A stretch of DNA of 64,000 nucleotides from contig CM048840.1 in assembly GCA_026545765.1 (NCBI GenBank), positions 49,154,580 through 49,218,579 on the forward strand, in the 5' to 3' direction. The notes under the pieces are model-generated. The model was not told where the DNA came from. It did not search any database and saw only the letters and a program-made list of their open reading frames with translations. This document shows, piece by piece, positions 34,851 through 44,285 of the stretch. Numbering within the stretch: position 1 is the stretch's first letter; every line of letters begins with the position of its first letter. The DNA is from Plantago major (lineage: Eukaryota > Streptophyta > Magnoliopsida > Lamiales > Plantaginaceae). Position numbers and translations under genes: made by a program.

Positions 34851-35297
34851 TTCTCGCCTCCTTCACCTGGCTTCTCCCTCCTGAGCCTTATAATCTTACC
34901 AAGACATTCGGTAGCACCCTGTGGCCAAAACCTGTTATAAATAAGACAGGCATGAAACAAACATTCTTAGTAAATTCATGTGATATATACTAATTATCTG
35001 AAGTTATGTTCTACAAATGCATAATACTTACTTCTTCCCGTTCGGGAACAACACCGGCTTCCCATTCCAAGTAGCATCGGGTGTCAGAACGATGTAGGGA
35101 CACCCATCAGGGGGTAAGTCACCAAACATGGGTGACGTCCCCACGCTCGAGCCAGGGGGAGTCTCAGGAACCTGTGACTGGCTGCTCCCGCCAATGTCAA
35201 AGCCTTAAGGGCTACCTACCACTGACCGCCTGCAGTAACCACCACCAGTAGCACTAGACACCGGAGGACGGTATGTGCACCTCTTCTGCCGCGGCAT
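34851..35297 (-). pseudogene. CACTA Transposase_24 gene, 5' exons
   Basis: Exon 35297-35032 starts ATGCCGCGGCAGAAG after an acceptor (TTTTGCAG) and encodes PPDGCPYIVLTPDATWNGKP, a segment typical of Ptta/En/Spm plant transposases; a TAA near 35208 shows decay. The next exon begins at 34918 and runs into the copia A insertion at 34850, resuming at 4098 with STLPDRMNHHYFDEV. It may be the start of a separate TNPA-like gene or a continuation of the upstream TNP2-like gene. Confidence 0.65.
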
Positions 35298-35504
35298 CTG
35301 CAAAACCATATAACAAGTGTTAGTAAGAAAGATGAGATGAATTGGCATGTAAAACATATACAATAGACACATAATAAAGCATATATAACAACAAGTGTTA
35401 GTAAGAAATATGAGATGAATTGGCATGCATGTAAAACATATACATTTAACACATAAAGAAGACTAAAAAGTTGAGTTAATCAAGAACCACCAGTATACAC
35501 ATAC

Positions 35505-37560
35505 CCTCGTCCTCCTCGCCCGTGGTTAAGTCTACATATTGGTCTTCGTGCAGCTCAATGTACTCATTACGAGCATGTACATCATTTCTCACTGTTTCAT
35601 CCAAAACCTCTTCTTGGTACGAGTTGGTAATTGAGTCGTCCTTCTGAACGTACTCTACTCTGGAGCGGGCCCGTATATGTATCGCAGCCAACCAGTCTGC
35701 CTTGTCGTGTTTCAGGTTTGATATTCAATGAATACCACTTGGCGTGCTTGAGTAGCCAAGATAAACGGTTCGTACTTACGGTACCTCCTCCTATGGTTAA
35801 TGTCCACCTTCTCATACTGCTCGTGCTTCCTCGTACCAGCTGGAGTAGGATCATACCAGTCAACATCAAACTGAAAGGTTCTTTTCAAAGGCAAATCGGG
35901 ATATTCAAGCCGCACAATTCGCTTCAGCTTTCCGTAGAAATCATACAAATCAGATAGATCTTGCCCACTGACACACACCCCTGAATTTCTTGTGGCCATG
36001 CTCGTGTTAGACTCAACCGTGTGGAACCTAAGGCCATTAACTATGTACGATGAGAATGTGGAGACCTTTCTGTCTGGTCTCTCCGCTAGAGCTACTAAGA
36101 AAGGAGATGTGATGTTGTTGACAGGATCTCGGACATACTCCATGAACCAAGGTGGAAATTATATTTCCAACTTCGCTTCAAGTTGTGACTCAATCTCATC
36201 ATCTGCCAATATTGTATTCTTCTCCAGACAACGCTCTTTGAACTCCCTATGGACACGATTGATATGCATGATTAGTTAGCTAGTAGTTAGATATTCAAAT
36301 TCATGATGACCTTAGTAAGAAAGCTACTCACCCAGCAAATTTCACCATAAATTCATCAACTTCAGTACAGTTCGAGAGGATATAAAACTGGGCTGCCAAC
36401 AGTTCCCTATCATCCAGCCATGATGTATTTTTTTTCCCATAGGTCTCCCTGAGACCTTAAAATAGAAATAGCATCATCATCATCCTCTTGAACTTGGAAT
36501 GTGTCTGCGTTTCGAGACGGCCTAGATGCCTTTGTGGGAACGTGGTCTCCAAAGTAATAGGAGCAGAAGGTTGCAGCTTCCTCTCGCACGTATGCATTGG
36601 CCATCGATCCCTCAGGCCTACCTTTATTGCTGACATAACTCTTCAATTTCCGCAAGTACCTGCAATGCATATATATTTAGGTAAGATAATGTAACTTCGG
36701 AAAATTCAGACATTTAAAGTGAATGATTGCCTTTATATATTACACACCTCTCGAATGGATACATCCATCGATACTGAACCGGTCTAGCAAGCCTCGCTTC
36801 TTGTGGGAGGTGAACCCTCAAGTGCTCCATAGAATCAAAGAAGCTCGGTGGGAAGATACGCTCGAGCTTGCACAGAATCAATGGTATGTTGCTTTCAAGG
36901 TTTGCTAACACTTGATCGTCAACCACCCTTGTGCATAAATTCTTGAAAAATAAGCTCAGCTCGGTGAGAGCGATCCATACAGGTTTAGGTAGCAGTTCTC
37001 GAAATGCAACCGGGAGAAGCCGCTCCATAAACACATGACAATCGTGGCTCTTCATCCCATTCATCTTCGTCTTCTTCAAATCCACACACCGCCCCCAACT
37101 TTGAGGCATAATTGTTGGGGAACTTCAATCCCCTCACCCAATCAAACAGTTTGTTCCTAGATTCAGTATCAATCGTGTAGCATGCCTTGGGCCACTGCCC
37201 CTTCTCATTCCGCTTTGTCAACTCAGGCCTTTTACACCATGTATCCAACTCGGCTCTAGATTTAACGGTATCCTTTGTCTCGAACACGTTCTTCTCAATG
37301 TGCATGAAATCCAACATGTGACGTATAAGAAGACTGCTCCAATAAGGCAAGTCCCAGAAGATGCTTCTCTTCTTCCATCCAAATTTGTCTTGAATTTTCT
37401 TGTTATGCTTCTCCCACCCAAGTTCAGTCACTTTCATAAGACACATCCTATCAATCTCCGCATGTATCTGTGCATCAGAGAAGAAATGGGATCTGTTCTC
37501 CTCGCTGTATACTACATTCAGTGACGGATAGCCTATCCGTCGTTGACCCCCCTTTTTTAT
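35505..37560 (-). pseudogene. CACTA TNP2-like transposase, C-terminal part (Transposase_21 tail, DUF4218, DUF4216)
   Basis: Minus strand. The first exon (to 36748) has the end of Transposase_21 (RSIFWDLPYWSSLLIRHMLD, MHIEKNVFE) and then, after a frameshift near 37100, DUF4218 (KSHDCHVFMERLLPVAFREL, PPSFFDSMEHLRVHL, YRWMYPFER). Intron 36660-36747; exon 36659-36332 (YLRKLKSYVSNKGRPEGS, AQFYILSNCTEVDEF); exon 36246-35505 with DUF4216 (YGKLKRIVRLEYPDL, FQFDVDWYDP). One in-frame TAA lies near 36160 before FPPWFMEYV. The N-terminal domain and most of the catalytic region are missing because the subterminal repeats start directly upstream. Confidence 0.85.
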
Positions 37561-37817
37561 TTGTGTTTTTTCTTTTTTTTTTCCCAATCAACTGTTTTAG
37601 GGACGGATATTTTATCCGTCCCTAAAACAGAGACGGGTAATTTAATCCATCTCTAAATAGAGACGGATTAATTAATCCGTCTCTATTTAGAGACGGACTA
37701 GAGACAAACTAGAGACGGATTAGCCAATCTGTCTCTAATCCGTCTCTATTGCTGCCGATTCGTCGGTAATTTAGAGACGGATAAAATCCGTCTCTAAAAT
37801 TGATTATTCTTGTAGTG
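37515..37817. repeat. CACTA right subterminal repeats and terminus
   Basis: Contains about a dozen copies of AGAGACGGAT or its reverse complement, several as back-to-back palindromes (for example GACGGATTAATTAATCCGTC), ending in the TTCTTGTAGTG terminus. It abuts the transposase remnant directly, showing that the 5' part of the transposase gene has been lost. Confidence 0.85.
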
Positions 37818-37820
37818 TAA

Positions 37821-38940
37821 GGCACGATGGCTCTATGACAATGAGCTAACCGAGTTTGTTCTACAAAATAGATAGCAATGGTGGAGTCATCAATTCCACC
37901 AAGCTACAATTATAAGCTAATGTAGTTTTTGTGTTTGCTATGAACATATGGATTTGTAATCTCTAGACGTTTTGGTGGTAAATCGTTTGCATAATCCTTT
38001 GATGATTTTGTGGGTAAAACAAATAACACAAAACTACATACACATATAATCAATAAAACAAAATAAATCCCATCGTACTATTATTGAATTGCATAAACCC
38101 TAACTAGCATGCATTGAATCACCACCCATAATAGGATGTTTAGCTACTCATGATATGCGAAGACATAATCAATAACATAGATGAACACTGAATAAACGTA
38201 ATCGATTATCAAATACCAAGAATCAAGAGTTCATACAATTTTACCCAATCGTGTCACAAACCCTAGGTAGAATTGAAGAAACTTGAATCCAATCGGTAGA
38301 AAGTATGATGATATCCTCCCAATCAATAATCGATAGTCAATTACAAGATGAATCGGTTCAATTACCTCAAACAATAGTGAGATAATTGCTTTGGAAAAGT
38401 TCTAGGTTGAGAGCAAAGTTGAAAAAATATATTATGATTTAAAGTTGTATGTTCTGAACTAATAATAATGGCAGAACTACCAGACTTTAAGTACGCTAAG
38501 AGGGGGCTTTGGCATGCGCCAAGTGGCTCCAAACTATAGATTTTTCTTTTGTCTACGCGTGGGCGCCGAGATGAGGTCAATCGGAGTTTGTATGAGAAAG
38601 TTATGCCCAAAATGCCAAGACTGCTACATCTAAGTTCCAATTTTGCGTGTTCTTGCTCAAACGACTCTAGAATCCACGTCCGAACTCCAAATACACTTCC
38701 GTTTTGACCGATCAACATCGTTTTCAATCGTCTTTAAGGCCATGGAACTTCCTTGTTTTCATTAATGCATTAATATGCATTGTTTTAGCCTCGTTTCAAT
38801 GCGTTTTCACCAAACACCTACAAAACACACAAAACACGAAAACGTAACAAAACTCAAATAAAATAAACTATAACTACACTTAAGAACGACAACAAGACGG
38901 TGAAAAAGACCAAATGATACGGTGTAAAACCGACTCATCA
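37821..38940 (-). repeat. 5' LTR of minus-strand LARD/gypsy-like element, 5' part
   Basis: Continuation of the LTR interrupted by the CACTA element. It starts TGATGAGTCGG on the minus strand at 38940 and abuts a MuDR transposase reading frame, so this end is the insertion point of the LTR element into a MULE. The flanking five bases are CCAAT (38941-38945); the partner duplication lies outside the window. No gene is present; small open frames look random. Confidence 0.6.
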
Positions 38941-39896
38941 CCAATCAAGCACTATTTGCACAAGATACATTTACTGTCAGACAACATTTGTGATCAGGCA
39001 CATAAGTGTGCACTTTAAAGCCTGGCTCACCATCTTATGAGCATGAACTCTCCAAGGGCATGTATCATGTTATACACACTTGGCATAAAGTCTTGTATTA
39101 TCATTCTTCACAAGCTTCACATTTCTCATACTCCTCACACTATGAGAATGTACTACCCTCCTAAACTCCTGCTTAGTGCTAAATATCATACCAAAATCAA
39201 ACTTGGGATCATAGTCATTTGCATTGTGGTGCACTTTCCTAATTGGCATGTTAGGTGGCCTAAGCCTCCTATCTCCAATTGGCTTATCATCATCAGAGTC
39301 AAGGCATGAATCAAAATCATCAGTACTATAACTAACAACATCATCCTCATCACTCTCATCAGAAGAGTCTAATGTGACACCTCTCTACTTCTCAGGCTCA
39401 GCCTTAGCTTTCTCAAACTTTTCTCCAATATTTTATGGCCATGATTGATTTTTTCCTTTTTGATTTCCATCACCTCATCATCATCATACATCTGTCTATT
39501 GTCCCTTTCAAACTTTTCCTTCTTGATTTCCTTCATCTCAATATCATCATCATCAATCAGTATTGTCTTACCCTTGTCAAGCTTTTCCTTCAACTTTGTG
39601 TCTTCCTTACTAACACCCTCAACATACAAAGTCAATTCCCTAGTCTCAAGTGAATCCACTGCAAAATAATAAGCTTGAAAGTCTCTCTTAATTGGTATGA
39701 AACCAAGAGACCTAGAGTACTTGTAGAACCTTCTTACACTCCCTACTATCTTGCACAAGTTAGCAAAAGCTTCTAACTTATCATAGGAGAAATTATTAAA
39801 ATCCACATAATCATACTTAACTAGATTTCTCCCACACATATTATAAATACTTAGGGTTACTCCCAACTGCATTACACATATATATGTTATATACAT
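38941..39896 (-). pseudogene. MuDR-family transposase, N-terminal part, truncated by LTR element
   Basis: The first part (39896-39369) is an N-terminal region with Asp/Glu/Lys-rich linkers typical of plant MULE transposases. Further on (about 39190-38960) the translation gives FGMIFSTKQEFRRVVHSHS, then LVKNDNTRLYAKC, CPWRVHA and HTYVPDHKC, the MuDR DNA-binding domain with its C-C-H-C pattern. Stops and frameshifts occur near 39370, 39065 and 38950, and the gene ends abruptly at the LTR boundary 38940. The catalytic (MULE/DDE) domain would lie beyond the left edge of the window. Confidence 0.75.
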
Positions 39897-40440
39897 GAAC
39901 TAAAACATATAAAAAATGTAACTTTATCATTAATACAACAGCAAGTTTATATGGAAACTTAATATGAACAAAATTCCGTGTATAAATGGTCCCAAAACGT
40001 GTATTTTGCTAAGCATAATCAGGGCATGGCATGTGCAATTCAGCATCAACTCTTAATGACATCTTTTTGCATTCAAATTATTGGCATTTAATATGGATAT
40101 GTCTGTTGGTTTCGAACAGGGGAGCAAAGCAGTAAATCCAGGCCTTGAGTAAAGGATGGGAGGAGTTAATAAATGGAGAGTAAATGAGCATCTAGGGTAA
40201 AAAGAAGAAGAAAAATAGGCGGCAAGTGTCTCTAATTTTTCCTCCATTTCCGTCCGTTCGTGCACATGGCTGCCAAATGAGATGAAAAACACAATCACCA
40301 CCTTGTGGCACCATATGGCTGCCAACTGAGCCAAAACGTATGGATACGAAATCTTGTATGGTCCTTTAGGATCAAATATGCAATTTCATACTTTCTTAGG
40401 ACCACGGTCACTTAAAGGACCAAAAATGCAATGGACCCCA
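39897..40440 (-). other. 5' region of the MULE, probable terminal repeat near 40340-40440
   Basis: Non-coding upstream part of the MuDR gene. Near 40440 the minus strand reads GGGTCCATTGCATTTTTGG followed by related GGTCC/CCTTTAA repeats (40340-40440), which look like a MULE terminal region. The exact end and its 9-bp duplication cannot be confirmed because the other end is outside the window. Confidence 0.4.
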
Positions 40441-40626
40441 AACTGGCAAGCAACTTGTTTTAGATAATAAACATCAGTTACATAGTGCATTTCCATTGAA
40501 ATGGTTCGATTATTCTTGAAATGATAGCTTCAGATTTCCACTTACATACTTTCCACATTTAGCCCATTCAATCATGTATCATCCATTGCCACAATGAATT
40601 CTTAGAAACCAAACATCAATACGTAC

Positions 40627-41010
40627 CTTCTCAATGAAATAAGCCAACATGTCATCCCAACCAGACTCCTTACTAACTCGTAAAGTCAAATTCTCTTTCT
40701 TCTCAGCTAACTTCTCCACCACATAAGGCAAACTTTCCGGTTCCACTTATCGAACCTTCTTAGCCCCAAACCTGTAACTCCCTCTCAACTGATCCATTTC
40801 ATCCTCCTTCACCTCTCCATTAGACGAAACCTTCAATTCCTCGCCCTCAAAGCTCGAAGGTAGAATGCGTTTTACGCCAGGAAAGACGAGCTCGAGTTGT
40901 CGCCTGGGCCTCAAAGGTAGTGCAGGAGGTGCGTCTTTAGACTTATCACTATCATCTCTTCACTGCAATAACTCCAGCATCTCATCTAACGAGCTCCGAA
41001 CTACCGAATT
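40627..41010 (-). pseudogene. Fragment resembling the first coding exon of a class VIII myosin
   Basis: On the minus strand the frame gives SSLDEMLELLQ, then RDDSDKSKDAPPALPLRPR, later YRFGAKKVR, EPESLPYVVEKLAEK and SGWDDMLAYFIEK. Class VIII plant myosins have such an N-terminal extension (SSLEEML, PPALPSRP, FGSKKM, ending EYFIKKKLRVW). The segment ends at a GT donor (GTACGT, 40626-40621). In-frame stops after LLQ and after KKVR, plus the altered arginine-rich stretch, show it is dead. No motor domain is found in the window. The call is from remembered family features and needs a search. Confidence 0.5.
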
Positions 41011-41175
41011 CGGCCATACTAGCACGTGTAGAAAGAAGGTTAAGGAGTCCATGAGATTTATACTTATTCACTTCAATCAATTGAAACGGTTGATAACTCA
41101 ACTCAAAATCGACCATGTTAACTCAGAGGTTTAGATCAGACGGACTGCATTAACTTAGAGATGCATATATATTAT

Positions 41176-41589
41176 GATCGGTTTTTTTTGGGATTTTTTT
41201 TTGGGTAATGAAAGACTATCAGTCATTAGACTATATCAAAGTTCAAAACGAAACAACTTGAGTCGGGGGTGTATCCCAAAAGATCTTCCCAACCAAACCC
41301 GAACTAGCTAGTTTTGCTAACTTACCCGCAACTAAATTAGCCTCACGATTAACCCGTTTGAACTCCATGGACAATGGAATATGTAAGAGACGCTTGCAGT
41401 TTTCAACTAGATGCAAAGTTGCCTCATCAAGCACCAACTCGGAAACTCCAGTTAGCAAATTGAAAGCATCAAGTGAATTAATCTCAGCTGCTACACGAGC
41501 ATATCTTCGTTCCCAAGATTCCTGTAAGCCCAATTTGATAGCTTGCAACTCCGATGACAATATTGTCAGTGATTGGATATGCTCTTGTG
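41176..41589 (-). pseudogene. L1-type LINE fragment: RNase H
   Basis: Minus-strand frame SSELQAIKLGLQESWERRY with NSLDAFNLL and KRVNREANLVAGKLAKLA, the RVT_3-type RNase H found at the end of plant L1 ORF2. It is truncated at its 5' side. The 3' side ends in A-rich runs (T runs at 41180-41203 on the plus strand), a probable poly(A) tail. Confidence 0.7.
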
Positions 41590-41615
41590 TTTTTTTTTTT
41601 TTTTTTTTTTTTTTT
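41590..41615. repeat. Homopolymer T tract (26 T), probable LINE poly(A) tail
   Basis: On the minus strand it follows CTCATTTGC and directly precedes the LINE RNase H fragment, so it is likely the tail of another retroposed sequence. Confidence 0.6.
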
Positions 41616-42440
41616 GCAAATGAGAAACTTACCGAAAGCTAAGTGAGCTTGAGTTCCATCCTAAGCGCCGCCGACGTGAGCATAAGACTGACTACTCCGA
41701 GCTCCTTTGTGACATTTTCTTTTTTGAAGAAATTTAAATCCAATAAAGCCCAAAAGTATGTACATGATAAGAGGGGTATACCCCAATCACGCTACAAGCT
41801 CAGAAACATCGATGTTGCAAAATACAGGGGGGGGGGGGGATAGCCTGATCAGTGTAAACAGATTTGAAAATATCTAGGCACAAGGCCAAAGAACTCTAGC
41901 ATATAGAACTGTCGTTCTACAATCTTTTAGATATCTCAAACAAGCCTAACCAACTAACCTGTGACAGCTCCAGTAAAAACTGTGACTGTACAAAAGAAAC
42001 CGGGTATAAACTCCTAAGCTCAAAGCATGCCCATACTCCTCAAGAGCCATAGAACTGTAGAAGTGTAGGCAAGCAATGATTCTCCTGGATTTTATCCTCC
42101 CTAAGATTTTAATGGATAAAAAGTCGTTGAAGATTAAAAAAAAAAAAAAAAACCATACCTGAGTCCAGCCAAAAGCTTCTGCAAAAGCCTAGAGACCTGA
42201 AAAACAACAACTCCAAGAAAAGAGGGAGGTGAATGGGCATTAAATTGCTTGTAGATAATCAAAGCTTATGCATCAAGCTAAGCAAATTCTTAATATGTCT
42301 ATTAGGATGTTATATATACACCAGTTTTAAGCAAAGATAAGAAATAGCAACCTTCAAAGGCAGGAAAGGAATCTAACCTTTTTCCTACATTCTTACATCA
42401 TATCTTTCTTGTCGCTCTTATGTAACAAACATATACACCT
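41616..42440. other. Non-coding stretch without recognised gene
   Basis: No convincing coding signal. It holds a G tract (about 41827-41839) and an A tract (about 42139-42153). A 36-base exon-like segment bounded by TTTTTCAG and GTATGG lies on the minus strand near 42160-42205, but it is too short to assign. Confidence 0.5.
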
Positions 42441-42441
42441 T

Positions 42442-44285
42442 TTTTTTGGGGCAGTTAATATGAGCCTATGACTTATTTCTACAATATTCTCCAATAGAGG
42501 ATACTCTAAAAATAGATATAACTAACTATGTTATTATCAAAAACTACAAAGAGGGTCACTTCCAAATTGCTTCCAGAACAGAGCAAACAACTGCAGCCTT
42601 GAGTCTAAACAAACTAGAAGTTTTCCTAGTCGAATTGGAAAAAAGCTGAACAAGATCTGGAAAATGAAAATTAGTAGAGTGCAAACCAATCACAGGAAAC
42701 ATTTTATGAAAAACAGACTGAGTAATCTGACAATCACAAAACAAGTGATCCCTAGTCTCAGTATGCAAATGACAAAACACACAAACATTAGAATCTACTA
42801 AACCCCATCTAAAAAGCCTATTTCTAACATGGAATCTATCCAAGCAAATTAACCAACAAGTGAAAGAGCTTCTAGGTGAAGAAAAAGAATTCCAAACCAT
42901 ATAAGACCAGTCAACCACAAGAGGGGCTGGCCAGAACTTCTCATACATCTTGGCTATTAAGTCCTTCCTAGTGATGAACTTCTATTCTTGGCTGTTGGTG
43001 AAGAATCGTCGGAATAATTTGAATTTGGAGACTCTTTTGGAAATTATTTTCTCTATCCCCAACCCTTGTTGGTTGCCTACATCAGTGGAGTACCAGAGTT
43101 TGAGCCTTGCATACTAAAATACAGAAGAAGAAAATCAAAAGGTAGTGCTCCTTATGGTGAAACTTATGTGTTTTATAGTTTTCATTCTGTTGGGTCTCGA
43201 GATGAGTCACATTGGTCTGATCATGAAGATTGTGTTTCGCCCTGTTTCTCCACTTATGATTGAAGTTAAGCTTTAGTGATGTTTTGGCACCGGTCCCCTA
43301 TTGGTTCTATGTGAGCTAGTTGTTTGCTCATTGTGTTGTTGTTGGTTTTGCTCATAGTGATGTTATGGTATTTCCTTTGTTTTTGCGTTTGTTTGTATCA
43401 CGGGTCCCTATATTACCCAGTGTTGGTCCTCCTTTTATTAATAAATCTGAGTTCTGGCTTAAAAAAAAGTCCTTCCTAGTATTGAGAGACATAGCAGAAA
43501 TCTCTGAAGGAAAGCCTGGCAGACAAGATCTCTAACATGAAGAACAAACTTCCACCAAACACTATCACCACTTTTAGCTCTAACCTGCCAAATATCCATC
43601 TATTTAAGCTTATAGTTCTGAATCCATCTTTCCCATAAAGAACCACAAGCAGTATTCTGCAATCAAAAACAAAAGCCCCAAGAGCAGTGTTATTGCAAGA
43701 TAAAATTTCCTTAAGATTCAAAGTACCATGGTCATGGAGTCTATCTTGACAAACAAGCTGCCAAGCAACCAAACTCTTATGCCCAGCTTCTGAACCACTC
43801 CAAAGAAAATTCCTCATAACATTTCTAAGCCTCTTCATGACACCAACAGGTAGAGGCAAGATAGAAGCCCAAAATCTCCGAATACTAGCAAGTACAGATT
43901 GAAGTAAGACTAGCTCACCAGCATAGCTAAGATGCATGCAAGACCAAGCTTGAATCGTCCCCACCATGTTCTTGTACAGGTCATCATAATCAAAATAACT
44001 CAACCTCTTAGGACTAAGTGGGATCCCAAGATATCTGATAGGGAAGGAACTTTAGGGAACTCCAATATAGATAAGAGACCAGCCTTTAAAGAATCAGAAA
44101 TACCCCCAAAGAAAATACTACTCTTCCCCACATTCATCTTCAATCCAGAAGCATTAGAAAACTCTTGAAGTGCCGGTTTGATAGTCTGGAGAGACGCTCT
44201 ATCAGCCCTACAAAAGATCATAAGATCATCAACAAAGTCTAACTGTACTAGATTGATTTTCTTACACTTAGGATGAAAACACGAA
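42442..44285 (-). pseudogene. 5'-truncated L1-type LINE: RT palm/thumb and zf-RVT
   Basis: Begins inside the RT domain with LVQLDFVDDLMIFCRAD (the F-V-D-D catalytic box), continues with NVGKSSIFFGG, LSYAGELVLLQSVLASI and FLWSG, and ends with a zf-RVT region (FTCWLICLDRFHVRNRL, CVFC...E...DHLFCDC) and a stop at 42556. An A run at about 42442-42449 (minus strand) is a probable tail. A separate 494-bp insertion sits at 42973-43466. Confidence 0.8.
42973..43466 (+). mobile_element. Small non-LTR insertion (L1 3' end) with 14-bp target duplication
   Basis: AAGTCCTTCCTAGT occurs at 42959-42972 and again at 43467-43480. The inserted sequence ends in AATAAA-containing DNA and a short A run, as expected of a 5'-truncated plus-strand L1 or retroposed 3' end. 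A short open frame (43066-43260) has no recognised similarity. Removing the insert rejoins the host LINE. Confidence 0.8.

Larger units (their letters stand above)
1601..37817 (-). mobile_element. CACTA (En/Spm) DNA transposon carrying nested copia elements
   Basis: The left end is CACTACAAAAAAATCGGAG and the right end, read on the minus strand, is CACTACAAGAATAATCAATT. Both are flanked by TAA (1598-1600 and 37818-37820), the 3-bp duplication typical of CACTA elements. Both subterminal regions are packed with copies of a GAGACGGAT motif in both orientations. Genes inside run on the minus strand: a TNP2-like C-terminal part and a Transposase_24-like gene. Without the copia A insertion and its 5-bp duplication the element is about 5.5 kb. 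The N-terminal and central part of the TNP2-type transposase is absent, so this is a deletion derivative unable to move alone. Confidence 0.92.

Noticed and set aside
39897-41010. Clear Pack-MULE carrying the myosin exon
   Set aside because: The myosin-like exon lies outside the apparent MULE terminal region (about 40340-40440), so capture inside this element is not shown.
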